The position numbers and the translations under genes are program-made. The notes beneath the pieces are model-generated. The model had not been told where the DNA came from. It ran no database searches and was given only the letters and a program-made list of their open reading frames with translations. DNA of 64,000 nucleotides, from assembly GCA_051294375.1 (NCBI GenBank), contig CM119264.1, positions 22,076,709-22,140,708 on the forward strand, written 5' to 3'. This DNA comes from Paraspadella gotoi. Lineage: Eukaryota > Chaetognatha. Positions 1 to 11,582 of this stretch are shown here, one piece after another (the first letter of the stretch is position 1; each line of letters opens with the position of its first letter).

Positions 1-412
1 TGGCGATGGCAGTGGCGATGGCAGTGGAAATGGCAGTGAAAATGGCAGTGACGATGGCAGTGGCGATGGCAGTGGCAATGGCAGTGGCGATNNNNNNNNN
101 NNNNNNNNNNNNNNNNNNNNNNNNNNNNNNNNNNNNNNNNNNNNNNNNNNNNNNNNNNNNNNNNNNNNNNNNNNNNNNNNNNNNNNNNNNNNNNNNNNNN
201 NNNNNNNNNNNNNNNNNNNNNNNNNNNNNNNNNNNNNNNNNNNNNNNNNNNNNNNNNNNNNNNNNNNNNNNNNNNNNNNNNNNNNNNNNNNNNNNNNNNN
301 NNNNNNNNNNNNNNNNNNNNNNNNNNNNNNNNNNNNNNNNNNNNNNNNNNNNNNNNNNNNNNNNNNNNNNNNNNNNTGTGGCGATGGCAGTGGCGATGGC
401 GATGGCAGTGGC
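1..412. repeat. GGCGATGGCAGT-type minisatellite, interrupted by a gap
   Basis: Degenerate 6-bp units (GGCGAT, GGCAGT, GGCAAT) run from the window start to the gap and resume after it to about 412. Read in one frame they give alternating Met-Ala-Val, which is a product of the repeat and not evidence of a protein. A related array on the opposite strand lies at 24,356-24,660. Confidence 0.85.
92..376. other. Assembly gap (285 N)
   Basis: Run of N lying inside the hexamer minisatellite; the array probably continues through it. Confidence 1.
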
Positions 413-588
413 GATTCTCATAGTCGTGGATGCGATTTTCAAGGGCGGGTCTAATAAGCCGAGGTCAACGACGCCCGGGATGTTTCCTGTCCGAACCTCA
501 TAAAAGGCCTGAAGGAGAGAAGTTAGGGTCCATGGATTAAAAATAGAATTGGTCGTATCGTCGTTGGAGTGAGAGAAATGGAAGAGGT

Positions 589-609
589 GTGGTTGCGAAA
601 GAGAGAGAG

Positions 610-656
<47 letters not shown>

Positions 657-870
657 GGAGAGAAGAGAGAGAGAGAGAGAGAGAAGTAGAAGAATGAGAG
701 TAGAGGAGAGAGAGAGAGAGAGAGAGGAAAGAGAGAGAGAGGAGAGAGAGAGACGAAGAGCAGGAGAGAGAAGAGAGGAAGAGAGAGCGGAGAGAGAGAG
801 GAGAGCAGAACTAGGGAGAATGCAGAGGAGAGGGAGCAGAGAGATAAGAAGAGAGACGAGATCGTAGAGA

Positions 871-901
<31 letters not shown>

Positions 902-1002
902 CAGACGAAGCGAGAGAGAATTTAAGAGAATGAGATGAGAGGGAGAGAGAAGAGAGAGAGAGAGAGAGAATGAGAGAGAGAGAGAGAGAGAGAGAGAGTT
1001 AA
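589..1002. repeat. Imperfect (GA)n tract
   Basis: About 400 bp of GA dinucleotides broken by single substitutions. It reads as Arg-Glu strings in an open frame; I treat that as spurious. Confidence 0.95.
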
Positions 1003-1252
1003 GAAAAATGAGGGGAAAAAAGTAAAAGAGTGAAATTCAAAAACTTCAACCAACGCTAAAGAAAGAGAGGAAAAGAAGTAAGAAGGAAGAAGAAAGAAAA
1101 AAGATAATAAGGAAAAGAGAAGAAAACCTCTGCCGACGAGGTTTTTTTTTCTGAGGTCTAATGACCCCCTCGCTCGCCCGCTCGCCGCAGCGGCCTCACG
1201 TCGCGCCTAATGCTTTTTTTGTGCTTTTTTTGCCCTGTAGCTTTAAGAGATA

Positions 1253-1308
<56 letters not shown>

Positions 1309-2283
1309 AAATTGAATTAAAGATTTAAGTTTCTCTTTCAAACGTTTATTTTAATCCCCTTTTGACTTTATTGGTTTGCAGTTTTTAAACCCGTTACATG
1401 TTATGTAGGTTTTTATTTCTTGAAAATTGCGGAAGAATTAGGTTTAAATTGTACAAATTCTTTAAAAATATTTTTTAATCTTAACAAAACAACCATCAAT
1501 GCTGAATGTATTACGCGATTAGAAAATAAAGAAAAAAGATGAAAAAAAGAAAAAAAAAAGAAAAGTAAAAATAAAAATTAAAACGAAAAATGGAAGCGAA
1601 GAAAAGAAAAGAAAAGAAGAAGAAAAAAAAAAGAAAATCGAGAAGGGGGGAAAAATGGGATGAATTATACGTGGAAGGAGCTTGTAAATTACAAGTTTTC
1701 CTCTGTCCCCTGAAAGATGCGACGATATTTCATTTCAATTCCCTCCAATAAAGCTCCTTGGCTCTTTGGAGGCCGGGAGTTGGGGTTTTAAGGAAAAAGA
1801 GATCGGTTCGCGTCAGGATGAGGCAAGGGGGACCGGGGCTTTTCGAGAAGTGGTTAAAAGGCGAATGTTCGGAATGCTAAAGTTGATGACCCGGTGGGGA
1901 AAGGGAGCGTGGGGGTTGAAATCCTGCCGAGTGGAAATTAATGCCGATGTCATCTGAACAAGTTTTTCTCTATTTCTCTTTTCTTTTATTTAATGTTAAT
2001 CTTAATATTTATAAAAAAAAACCTTTGCGAATGTAACGAGAATCCGTTGTAATAAAATCTCATTAAAAAAAAACCACATTCGTCAGTTTAAGTAATTCAT
2101 AAGTATTTCCTTCCCTTCTCAACGATTTTTAACGAATGTTTTATCTCTCATTCGTTTTTCGAAGATGAATCTTAAGTTATTCGCTTCCGTGAACGACGGG
2201 AATAAAAATGGCTTTCGATCTACAAATTTTAAAGATTAAAATATTTAACGCCCCCGATAGTTTAGAGAAACGTCGGGATCGTC
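1003..2283. other. Non-coding stretch with no gene seen
   Basis: AT-rich sequence holding a pure (GA)n at about 1,258-1,303 and an A/AAAG-rich purine stretch at about 1,530-1,660. Open frames are short and without recognisable domains. Confidence 0.6.
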
Positions 2284-2293
2284 NNNNNNNNNN
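2284..2293. other. Assembly gap (10 N)
   Basis: Fixed-size 10-base placeholder. Confidence 1.
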
Positions 2294-2370
2294 TCGTGTT
2301 CGGCATCGTCGCCGTCCAACTCATATTCACTTCCGGTTGTGACCCGAACTCATATTTTTCTTTTTTATGA

Positions 2371-2456
2371 GTCAACGACGACGACGAAGACTACGAAGAC
2401 AAGAACGATGACAGCGACGATGACGATGACGACGACGACGACGATGATGGCGGCAA
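2371..2456. repeat. Imperfect (GAC)n / (GAT)n array
   Basis: Interrupted GAC, GAT and GAA triplets. A second, similar block lies at about 2,668-2,756 on the other side of the palindrome at 2,508-2,595. Confidence 0.85.
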
Positions 2457-2507
2457 GAACGATATGTATATATTATTATCTTGAGTATTATATATCACGT
2501 AACAGAG

Positions 2508-2595
2508 ACGATAATAGATAAGTCTGAATCCAATAGTAAAAGAGACGTTACGTAACGTCTCTTTTAATATTGGATTCAGACTTATCTATTATCGT
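2508..2595. repeat. 88-bp near-perfect palindrome
   Basis: Two 44-base arms (2,508-2,551 and 2,552-2,595) are reverse complements with no spacer; the centre is GTTAC|GTAAC. I find one mismatched pair (2,536 with 2,567). No transposase or clear target-site duplication is visible, so it may be a hairpin-forming short element or an inversion artefact. Confidence 0.9.
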
Positions 2596-2667
2596 GACTT
2601 ACGTAAATATGACGAGGGTCCTCATAACAACGTCAATACTAAAAAAAGAAAACATTACTGCGTAAAA

Positions 2668-2756
2668 CTACGACGACGATGACGACAACTTTTACGACGA
2701 TGACGACGACAGAGACGACGACGAACGATGCGACGACGACAGCGACGAGTTGTAAT
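2668..2756. repeat. Imperfect (GAC)n array
   Basis: GACGAC triplets with interruptions, downstream of the palindrome. Confidence 0.85.
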
Positions 2757-3078
2757 AAAAAGTGAAAACTGAGAAATGGCGGAAAGATTTTCTGCGGCTT
2801 TGAAATATAACTGAAGCAGAGTTTTTCTCTTTTATCAAGTCACAGCGCGAGCTGAGGAAATAAGTCATAACGAGAGGAGAGGGAGAAGGAAAGAAATAAT
2901 GATAATTTACGGTAATTAAAGAAAATAAGTGTACCTTAATAAATAAATAAATAAAAAGAGAGCGAGACGACGAGAGGAGACCGGATAGAATCTAACTCCC
3001 CAATATATTAAGAGAAATTTGATGGTGCCCTGTCCATAGGACCCCCTTATAGTACTCAAGTAGATAGAGAATGAAAGT

Positions 3079-3740
3079 AGTATATAAATCAATCAATCAT
3101 TATATTCATCTTATGATAACTACTTTTATATTTTCTCTTTAATACTGTAGTTTATAATCGGTCGTCTTTTTTCTATTTATCTCGAAAAAAATCTTTAAGA
3201 GAGATGAAGAAACAAAAAAAAGCAGGAGAAGAAGGAACCAAAATTGACCAAATCCTTTCCAAACTATTGAAAAGCTTCAAGAGACCGTAAAGCTAAAAAA
3301 CCGCTTTTTTGCAGCACCGAAACAAGTGACTTTGCCGCCGCGCCTCTTATCTTACAATTTTTGGCTGCCTCGTTGAAAGTGAGGGAGAGAGAGAGCAGAG
3401 AGAGAGAGAGACCGAGAGAGAGACCGCAGAGAGATCGAGAGAAGAGAGAGACCCGACAGAGAGAGAGAGAACGCGAGAGAGAGAGAGAGATAAAATATTT
3501 TCCTTCAAATTCGACCTCCACGATAAATTTCTCGCAATTCTCGGTTCTCCAGGATCTTTTTCCAGTCTTCCCTCTCTCTCTCTCTTCTTTTTCTTCATTC
3601 TTTTCTCCTTTTACTTTCTGTCTATCCTTTTTATTTTATTCTTAGTTCGTTTTCTTCTGCTTTTCAAGACTCCGCATTAGGTTTTTATTCCGGGCGATGG
3701 TTCGATGCGGACCAAATAAAGTAAATCCTTTTTTTTTTTC
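3079..3740. repeat. Left arm of a large inverted duplication
   Basis: The reverse complement of 4,011-4,659 follows this segment closely: an AT-rich end near 3,079-3,170, then 3,250-3,380, then the section at 3,640-3,740. The arms differ by frequent one-base indels. The GA tract at 3,384-3,491 corresponds to the 284-bp gap in the other arm. Confidence 0.85.
3384..3491. repeat. (GA)n tract
   Basis: Interrupted GA repeat inside the left arm of the inverted duplication. Confidence 0.9.
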
Positions 3741-3824
3741 AAAGAAAATGAAAGAAACCGGTGGCTGGTCCTCTTTTTGAAAAGTGACACTTTTGAGCGC
3801 CCGAGCGGAGAAAATGACCCTGAA

Positions 3825-3955
3825 AGAGAGAGAGAGAGCAGAGACCGAGAGACCGAGAGGACCACGAGAGCAGAGAGAGAGACCCGTGAGAGAGAGAGGA
3901 AGATGCCGATGAGAGAGAGAGAGATAAAGAGGAGAGAGAGAAAATGAGAGAGAGT
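3825..3955. repeat. (GA)n tract
   Basis: Interrupted GA repeat between the two arms of the inverted duplication. Confidence 0.9.
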
Positions 3956-3985
3956 TATAAACTACATTAGTTTATATTTGACTGT

Positions 3986-4010
3986 NNNNNNNNNNNNNNN
4001 NNNNNNNNNN
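3986..4010. other. Assembly gap (25 N)
   Basis: Exactly 25 N, one of five such fixed-size gaps in the window. It sits at the edge of the right inverted arm. Confidence 1.
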
Positions 4011-4659
4011 AAAAAAAAGGATTTACTTTATTTTCCCAATCGAACCATAGCCCGGAATAAAACCTATGCGTGAGTCTTTGAAAAGAAAGAAACGAACTAA
4101 GANNNNNNNNNNNNNNNNNNNNNNNNNNNNNNNNNNNNNNNNNNNNNNNNNNNNNNNNNNNNNNNNNNNNNNNNNNNNNNNNNNNNNNNNNNNNNNNNNN
4201 NNNNNNNNNNNNNNNNNNNNNNNNNNNNNNNNNNNNNNNNNNNNNNNNNNNNNNNNNNNNNNNNNNNNNNNNNNNNNNNNNNNNNNNNNNNNNNNNNNNN
4301 NNNNNNNNNNNNNNNNNNNNNNNNNNNNNNNNNNNNNNNNNNNNNNNNNNNNNNNNNNNNNNNNNNNNNNNNNNNNNNNNNNNNNNCTTTCAACGAGCAG
4401 CAAAATGTAAGATAAGAGCGCGGCAAGTCACTTGTTCGGTGCTGCAAAAAAGCGCTTTTACTTTACGGTCTCTTGAAGCTTTCAATATTTGGAAAGGATT
4501 TTCAATTTTGGGTTCCTTTTTCTCTTTTCTTTTCTTTCTTCATCTCTCTTAAGATTTTTTTCGAAGATAAATAAAAAAAACCGATTATAACTACATTATT
4601 AAAGAGAAAATAAAAGAGTTATCATAAATGAAATAATGATTTGATTGATTTTATATACT
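4011..4659. repeat. Right arm of a large inverted duplication
   Basis: Reverse complement of 3,079-3,740 with many small indels. It starts at a 25-N gap, contains a 284-bp gap and ends at a 289-bp gap. Confidence 0.85.
4103..4386. other. Assembly gap (284 N)
   Basis: Its size matches the GA-rich part of the left arm (about 3,380-3,645) that it replaces. Confidence 1.
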
Positions 4660-4948
4660 NNNNNNNNNNNNNNNNNNNNNNNNNNNNNNNNNNNNNNNNN
4701 NNNNNNNNNNNNNNNNNNNNNNNNNNNNNNNNNNNNNNNNNNNNNNNNNNNNNNNNNNNNNNNNNNNNNNNNNNNNNNNNNNNNNNNNNNNNNNNNNNNN
4801 NNNNNNNNNNNNNNNNNNNNNNNNNNNNNNNNNNNNNNNNNNNNNNNNNNNNNNNNNNNNNNNNNNNNNNNNNNNNNNNNNNNNNNNNNNNNNNNNNNNN
4901 NNNNNNNNNNNNNNNNNNNNNNNNNNNNNNNNNNNNNNNNNNNNNNNN
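4660..4948. other. Assembly gap (289 N)
   Basis: Run of N at the outer end of the inverted duplication. Confidence 1.
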
Positions 4949-5929
4949 TCTATTCCTCTGTCTCTAACGTTTTTCCATCTACTGTTCAATTGTTCCCTAG
5001 TTCTTTTTTTTTGCTCCAGGGGCGGCGTCGGCAGCGGCAGCGTTTTACGGCGCTGAAGCCGCGGACGCCGCCTTCTGCTTCACCTGCGTGTGACGTAAAA
5101 AAGAAAAACGTGATGACCTCCGGCGTTTTCGCGGGAACGAAGAAAATAGGGTAGTGGGTGGTTGAATTTCGGAGATGCGTGATGGTGGTAGGAAATAGAA
5201 GCAATGTAAAGTAATAACTGGGCTTAAAAAAAATATAATGATTATTATCAATTGAACCTGGACGGGAAACAGTGAAGTCGTACAACGAAGGTCGAGATGC
5301 TTGCCTGTGATCTGGCGGGATTGTTCGGATACGGATGGGTATGAGGTTGGGGTAAGAATGGGCGATGGATGGGCACATTGGGCGTAGAATGGCGGGAAGT
5401 AAGAAGTCGTGAATGGGGACGGAATTGGAGAATCGAGGATTCCAAGGCTCTAACTCTGTCTCAAGGAGAACAGAGGGAATCAAGATCTCGAGAAGAAAAC
5501 TTCTAAGAGGAAAGATGAGGAAAAGATGGTTGGTTTTCATTGCCGTCAGCGATGGGATGCTTTTCTCCGTTCCATTTTGAGGTCTGCATTCGTGGAAATC
5601 AAGCCTCATTTTCCCGTCGGCGTTGACTTTTGTCTTAATTCCGTTTCGCTTTTTTTTTTCTCCGACGCCACACTCAAACGCCCAGGGCGCCATTTCAGCC
5701 ACTGCGCATGCGGTTTTCGCAGCATTCCCGTCCCCGCCACTCCTCCACCGCCTTTTTCACCGCCGTTCCCGCCACCTTCCCCCCTGCTGCCTTCCCCGCC
5801 GTCTTCTCCGCCACTTCCTCCGACCCGCCTCCTTCTCAACAAAGCCAAGGTTTTCACGAGGAAACCTTCGACCCATTTACTGTCGGAGTTTTCCTTCTTA
5901 TCTCTTTTCCGCTTTTACCTGTTTTATTA
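4949..5929. other. Non-coding or unassigned stretch
   Basis: Moderate-GC sequence. The minus strand is open for 238 codons (4,986-5,702) and the plus strand is also open from 5,526. Neither translation shows a domain, a signal peptide or a compositional bias I recognise. The plus frame includes a Pro/Ser-rich part from CCGCC-like triplets at 5,735-5,830. I do not call a gene. Confidence 0.5.
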
Positions 5930-6150
5930 CGTTTATCCGTCCAGAAATCCCGTTGCCTCTCCGCGTCAAACTCTCGTACATTGCGCCACGACGTCGGATA
6001 TCCATTCTGGCCTTCTTTTCCGAAAGCGACTCGATTACTATTTTTTTTTTCAAATTAAGTTTATTTTTAGGTTTTAAAAATTAGGTTAGGTGTAATTGTT
6101 AAGGATAAAGATTAGAATGGGGATCAGTGTTTCGGGTTAAGGATTAGGGA
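5930..6150. repeat. Direct duplication, copy 1
   Basis: Matches 6,300-6,600 in the same orientation (shared blocks include GGATATCCAT and GGGGATCAGTGTTTCGG). The copies are separated by a 25-N gap and differ by small indels and substitutions. Confidence 0.75.
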
Positions 6151-6175
6151 NNNNNNNNNNNNNNNNNNNNNNNNN
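6151..6175. other. Assembly gap (25 N)
   Basis: Fixed-size gap between two direct copies of one sequence. Confidence 1.
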
Positions 6176-6299
6176 GGTGAGCTGATTTCAGCACCGCCGA
6201 AGAGCTTCGAGATGGAAGGTGACTAGCTGATACGCTGATCGACTCCGTCGATCTCATTAATGCTCTCGACTGTTTTAGCGCAACCGGGACGCGCTCTTT

Positions 6300-6600
6300 A
6301 CCCCTCTGTTATTACTGTTTATTTATCCGATCCAGCAGTAGAAATTCCCGTTGCCTACTCCGCCGTCCAAAAGCTCATCGTACATTTCATCTGCACGCCA
6401 CATCGATTCGGATATCCATCTTTGAGCCTTTCTTTCGCGAAACCGCGGACCTCAGAATTTACTATTTTTTTTTTTCAACAATTAAGTTGTTTTTTTAGGT
6501 CTTTTAAAAAAGTTTTAGGTATAGTTTTGTGTTAAATTGTGATCTTTAAGGATAAAATTAGATGGGGATCAGTGTTTCGGCGCGTTAAGGATTGGATTTG
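6300..6600. repeat. Direct duplication, copy 2
   Basis: Second copy of 5,930-6,150, slightly longer because of extra bases scattered along its length. Confidence 0.75.
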
Positions 6601-7517
6601 GCGAATTGGATTAGGGTTAATGGATTTCGGTTTTGGATTAGATTAAAGTATTTAGAAAAAAGATTAAGTTTAAAGATTTTAAGTTCAAAATAGATTCATT
6701 GACGATAAAGGAAATGCAAATTAGGCGCTCTTAAGGAAAATTTAGTGCCATAGTTTTAATGTCATATGAAACTTTAATCATCCATATTTGGGATACCATA
6801 CCTAACTACCAGATGCAAAAAAATCCAGGCAGAATCTTATCTCGATCGTCGTTATTTTCTGCTCAATTTCGATTTAATGAAATGACGTCGGAAGGGTCAA
6901 TCCAAGGTCATCGAACTGATCGAGTGAAATAATTCGTTTTCAAAGAGACGGATGTATTTTAAGAAAGTATTCATTTCCCGATTCTAAACGTCCACTATTT
7001 TTTAAGCTGCTGGAATTCAAAGAGAATCTGTTATGATTTTTGACACGAAGATTATAACAACAGGGCCAACAACAGTGTCTTGAGGAAGAACCAAAACTTT
7101 TTCCGTGGGCGTACAACCAATAATTGTTTTTTCCCCACCCGAATATTTCTTTTCTTTCCGAGGGTTTTCGCTCGGTTGCTTGGCAACGGCAGAACGTCGG
7201 AATGGATGGACGCGGTGTGTCTGGACTTTTCTACATACAGTACGGGACGAGAGTGGCGTACTGTGTATGTAAAAATGTACGGAGAGAGACGGAAAAAAAG
7301 AATTTACTGTCGTCAAGCAAATTATATAATTTCAGTTGATTGGTTTAATTTATTTCCTAATTTATTCCTTAATTTTTTTTTCGCGAATTAATTTCATCTT
7401 TATCTCTCTGTTTGTGTTTATGAAATGAAAACATTTCGTGAGACGAGGACTCGTTTTTCTTCCCCTCACGCTCGCGCCACGAAACACGTTTCAAGAACCC
7501 ACGCAGATCAACAAAAG
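6601..7517. other. Non-coding stretch with no gene seen
   Basis: AT-rich. The short open frames around 7,080-7,390 show no recognisable feature. Confidence 0.55.
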
Positions 7518-7584
7518 TCTCTCTCTCTTCTCTCCTCTCTCCTCTCTCTCTTCTCTCTCTCTTCTTCTCTTCTCTCTTCTCTCT

Positions 7585-7655
<71 letters not shown>

Positions 7656-7785
7656 CTCTCTCTCTCTCCTCTTCTCTCTCTCTTCCTCTTCTCTTCTCTC
7701 TACTCTCTCTCATCTCTCGTCTTCTACTCTCTCTCTCTCGTCCTCGTCTCTCCTCTCGATATCTCCTCTTCTCTCATTATCTCTG

Positions 7786-7823
<38 letters not shown>

Positions 7824-7855
7824 TCTCTCTTATCTCTCATATCTCTCTCTTTTTT
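7518..7855. repeat. (CT)n tract, interrupted
   Basis: Over 300 bp of CT dinucleotides with TCTT and TCC interruptions. Confidence 0.95.
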
Positions 7856-7916
7856 CTTTTTCTTTTTTTTTCTTTCATGATCCTATATGTGGTCTTCTTT
7901 TTTTTCTTCGTTTCTC

Positions 7917-7919
7917 GTT

Positions 7920-7986
<67 letters not shown>

Positions 7987-7987
7987 G
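7917..7987. repeat. (CTTT)n microsatellite
   Basis: About 18 tandem CTTT units, nearly perfect. Confidence 0.97.
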
Positions 7988-7999
7988 TCTCTTCTTTTA

Positions 8000-9205
8000 T
8001 CTGTCTCTCTTTCACTTCCATCTGTTCTTGCACCCAAGAACTGCGATTTATACATAAACAAACATTAAGAAGCAGACAACGCTTGGCTCGTGATCCAATA
8101 ATGACACCGGGTAGAATAACCAAGTGGCCATTTTGACCTCCATCAACCGAAGCCAATCTAATTGGCCATCAGACTGGAAGAGGAGGGGGCCGAAAGAGAA
8201 GGAAGTGGGGGCGGATCGAATTACTTAAATAAAGAAAGGCAGATAGATATAGAGAAAGAAACTAGAAACAAAGCAAATTTGGAATAAGGAAAAACAAAGA
8301 AAGATAGTGAGAAAGAAAGAGAAAAAAGAAAAAAAGAAAAGAAGAAAATAATAAAAAAATGAAAATAAATACCGAAAAGGAATAAAAAACATGTACAGTA
8401 CGTAAAAAATAGAAAACAAAAGTAAAGGAGAAAAAAAAAATTAAAGAAAAAATGTAAGAAAGAAATAAAGAAAAAATAAAGGGATAAAAGAAAGAGTGAA
8501 AGAGAAAAAGAGGAAAAAAAGAAGTGAAAAAATATAAACAAAGAGACGCTAAAAGGTGTCGTAAGCGAAGTTGGGAGAAGTAATAATGGAACTGGCAAAG
8601 GAGGCATCTGCCATCTGGTCTGAGTGCATCACGTATGGCGACGACGTTGGTTTCGAACCAAAGATTTATGTGCGGAACCAGTAGAGTTTTTTTCTTTTAC
8701 TTCGCAAAAGCGACAATTTTTTGTGGTGAATCCATTTGCATTTGAAAATTTATTTTTTTTTTGGTGTGTTTGAAAAATCATTTTCAAGCAAAAAGAATTT
8801 GTTTTCAAATCGAAGCGCGAAATTTTTTTTTTTCCAAATGGTTTTACTGAGTAAGCCGAAAAAAATTGTTGTACGAAAAAGACAAAACCGTTAAAGTGAG
8901 TTTATTGTGACATCTGTTGCAATCCATTGTTCCGTACTGCCACAAGTGGTGTTTGTTTGTACAGAGAGAGTGGAGTAACCGTTGAGTAAAATGGCGTAAT
9001 GCTAGCTTTTCACGAATTTGATAACGACGACGACGACGACGACGACGACATTAAGGCTAAGATGTCGTAAGATGCCTCGTAAACAAAAGTCTAAACCAGA
9101 GGAATCAAATTATCGATAAAAACTCAGTCGAAACTGCGACACTATTCCCTCATTCTTGGAGGGCCACAAACAAACAATTGCAAAAAGAGGGACGCCCCAG
9201 TGTTT
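8000..9205. other. Non-coding stretch, partly purine-rich
   Basis: Contains a 250-bp A/GAAA-rich stretch (8,280-8,530) and a short GAC array near 9,026-9,048. A 32-codon ORF from the ATG at 8,587 has no support as a gene. Confidence 0.55.
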
Positions 9206-9258
9206 CCGCCGCCGCCGCCGCCGCCGCCTCCGCCAGCCGCCAGCCGCCACCGCCGCCT
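9206..9258. repeat. (CCG)n-rich array
   Basis: CCG/CCGCCA triplets. All frames through it are open, giving poly-Arg, poly-Ala or poly-Gly strings; no protein is inferred. Confidence 0.85.
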
Positions 9259-9259
9259 C

Positions 9260-10193
9260 CTCGACAGAATCGGCCGCCAGCTCCCCCGCTCTCCTTTTCA
9301 TGCGGCAAGGAGACCATTCCATGACCGTGGACGTTGATTATCGGCACAAGCAACGTTTTTATCGGTTTTCCGATACGAAGAAACTTAAAAACTTCAAAGG
9401 GGCATCGCGGCATCGATGACGGCGCTATTTAAAAACGTCAAGGATTCGAGAAAGAAAAAGATTTTATCGAGTATTCATTTGATGGATTTTATTTGATTCG
9501 TCGGCCCCAGCGCGAGATATATCTGGCCGTCAAATTCGTGGACAGCAAAGGGCGAGACGTTTCTTTAAACAAAAGACTAAGGGAATATCGACTACATTTA
9601 GAGTTTTCTTCCTCGCTGACTATAAAAATGAATGCCACATTAAGCAGTTGAGGATGAAATTTTTAGTAAAAAAAATCGAGATCAAGTGAAAAATGAACTC
9701 AAGTTCATTTCAGTAATAACATTGAGGGAATGCGCGCAGGAATTACAATGACTTTTAAATGAATCAATCAAATCAAAGAATTCAAAAAAGGAATGAAATT
9801 TTAGGCCGGTAATAATATTTACATTTTTGCAATTCAAGAGAAATTTCAGGTTCGATCTTCACTAAGCCAATTCGATTCCATTCGCTTTTCTGATTTCGAT
9901 AAATAGATTCATCTCATTTTTTTTTTCGGCCGTTTTTATTTCGACAACCGCAACGATTTGAAACATATACTATTGGACGAGTCATTCTGTAATTCCTTAA
10001 TTCCTCCTCTGTATAGCAAAGGAATCAAAAAGGATCAAATAAATTATTGATGAAACCAACTTTCGTCGTCGGTAGTTAGGCCTTCACTTCACATCGACAA
10101 TGAATTCGAAAGAGAAGAGTCCGAGGTGATACACGATTCCATTGGCCCGTTCATGGGCTCGTTGAATTAGCTCTCGGTTATGAGGATTGAGAT
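9260..10193. other. Non-coding stretch with no gene seen
   Basis: AT-rich single-copy-looking DNA with no repeats of note and no open frame with recognisable content. Confidence 0.5.
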
Positions 10194-10194
10194 T

Positions 10195-10246
<52 letters not shown>

Positions 10247-10249
10247 TTC
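10194..10249. repeat. (CT)n tract
   Basis: CT repeat facing a (GA)n tract about 65 bp downstream, so the pair forms an inverted repeat. Confidence 0.95.
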
Positions 10250-10312
10250 TAACGAAGTAAGTTTTGCTTTCGTACTTCACTATTTAACCTCTCCGACGTT
10301 TTGTCTAAACCC

Positions 10313-10394
10313 AGAGAGAGAGAGAGGAGAGAGACGAGGAGAGAGAAGAGAGAGAGAGAGAGAGAGGCGAGAGAGAGAAGAGAGAGAGAGAGAG
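10313..10394. repeat. (GA)n tract
   Basis: Interrupted GA repeat, complementary to the CT tract at 10,194-10,249. Confidence 0.95.
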
Positions 10395-11113
10395 CGCTCT
10401 TTCCGCGCGTTTAATGAGTAGAATTCTCTTTGCGGACCATTTCCAATAATTAGCTCAGAGGCTTTTCTCGCCTGCGGAGCCTCGTCTCTCTCGGAATCCC
10501 TTCAACCCACCAGCGTCTCTAATCAATCCAGAATATCTTAACACCCCCTCCTCCTCCTCCTCTTCCTCCTCCACCCTCCTTGAAAGGCCCTATCGCTTTC
10601 ACCCTAAAACACAGTGAAGCTTTGATTGCTGTCCAAGACGAAGCGGTTTCATCATGACATCCTTCAGTTCTCTCACTTTTGCTTGCTGTGGTGCTCAGTT
10701 GAAAACGGGGAGAGAGTGAGGTAAACTGACATACGACGTTATTCTGAACTCATCCAACCGTGGAGAGAGAGAGAAGAGAGAGAGATGAAAGAAGATGAGA
10801 GAAGACAGAGAGATGAAAGAGACGAGGAGAGAAGAAGAGAAAGTAGGAAAAATGAATTAGCAAATCTGTTTTAATTAAAGATTATTTTTAGCAAATCGTA
10901 TTTAAATATTATTTTATGAGTTATATCTCTTATCTAATGTCCATTGTTAATCAGTTGGTGAAACATTCGCGTCTCTCAGATAGGAATGAAAAAGTGAATA
11001 AGTAACAACTGTGGTGATATTAACCCAATCTTAATCGTGAAGAGTTGAATCTGACCGGTAAAACGTTGGGAGAATTACCAACGATGGTGGGGAATGGGAA
11101 CGTTATTGAAAGT
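10395..11113. other. Non-coding stretch with a GA-rich segment
   Basis: Holds a TCC-rich patch near 10,540-10,580 and a GA-rich segment at 10,760-10,845. No gene seen. Confidence 0.5.
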
Positions 11114-11208
11114 NNNNNNNNNNNNNNNNNNNNNNNNNNNNNNNNNNNNNNNNNNNNNNNNNNNNNNNNNNNNNNNNNNNNNNNNNNNNNNNNNNNNNNN
11201 NNNNNNNN
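11114..11208. other. Assembly gap (95 N)
   Basis: Run of N. Confidence 1.
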
Positions 11209-11409
11209 CCCTCAAAAGTCCCCACAGCCGATGCTGCCCCCTGGGGCTCGAAGCGGCTCCGGATTTCTCGCACCCCAAACTGAAAGGGGAAAAAAGCCTT
11301 CCCCTTTGAAAAGGGCTCGTTTGTCCGTCGTCGCGCCTTTCAATGTTTTTTCCATCAAACTCCTTTGTTATTACGCGTTGGGTAATAAAACACTCCATTT
11401 CGCCACGAT

Positions 11410-11492
11410 CCCCTCTCTCTCTCCTCTCTCTCTCTCCCTCTCTCTCTCTCCCTCTCTCTCTTCTTCTTCTCTCTCTCTGGCTCTCTCTCCTT
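11410..11492. repeat. (CT)n tract
   Basis: CT repeat with TCC and TTC interruptions. Confidence 0.9.
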
Positions 11493-11582
11493 CACAGCTC
11501 ATATTCGGTCATTCGCTTTTTTTATTCTCCCATCGATTCATCGGGTTTTTAATGTCGCCTTTTTTCTATCTCATCTTCTTTC

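Noticed and set aside
4986-5702. 238-codon minus-strand ORF
   Set aside because: No domain, signal or splice signal. The opposite strand is open over part of the same region, and it lies between gaps and duplicated assembly fragments.
6060-6100. TTAGG-like units suggesting arthropod telomere repeat
   Set aside because: Only two adjacent units (TTAGGTTAGG), which is within chance in this AT-rich DNA.
7369-8136. Long Ser/Leu and Arg/Glu frames over the CT and CTTT tracts
   Set aside because: Microsatellite read-through; dozens of similar frames occur over other CT/GA tracts.
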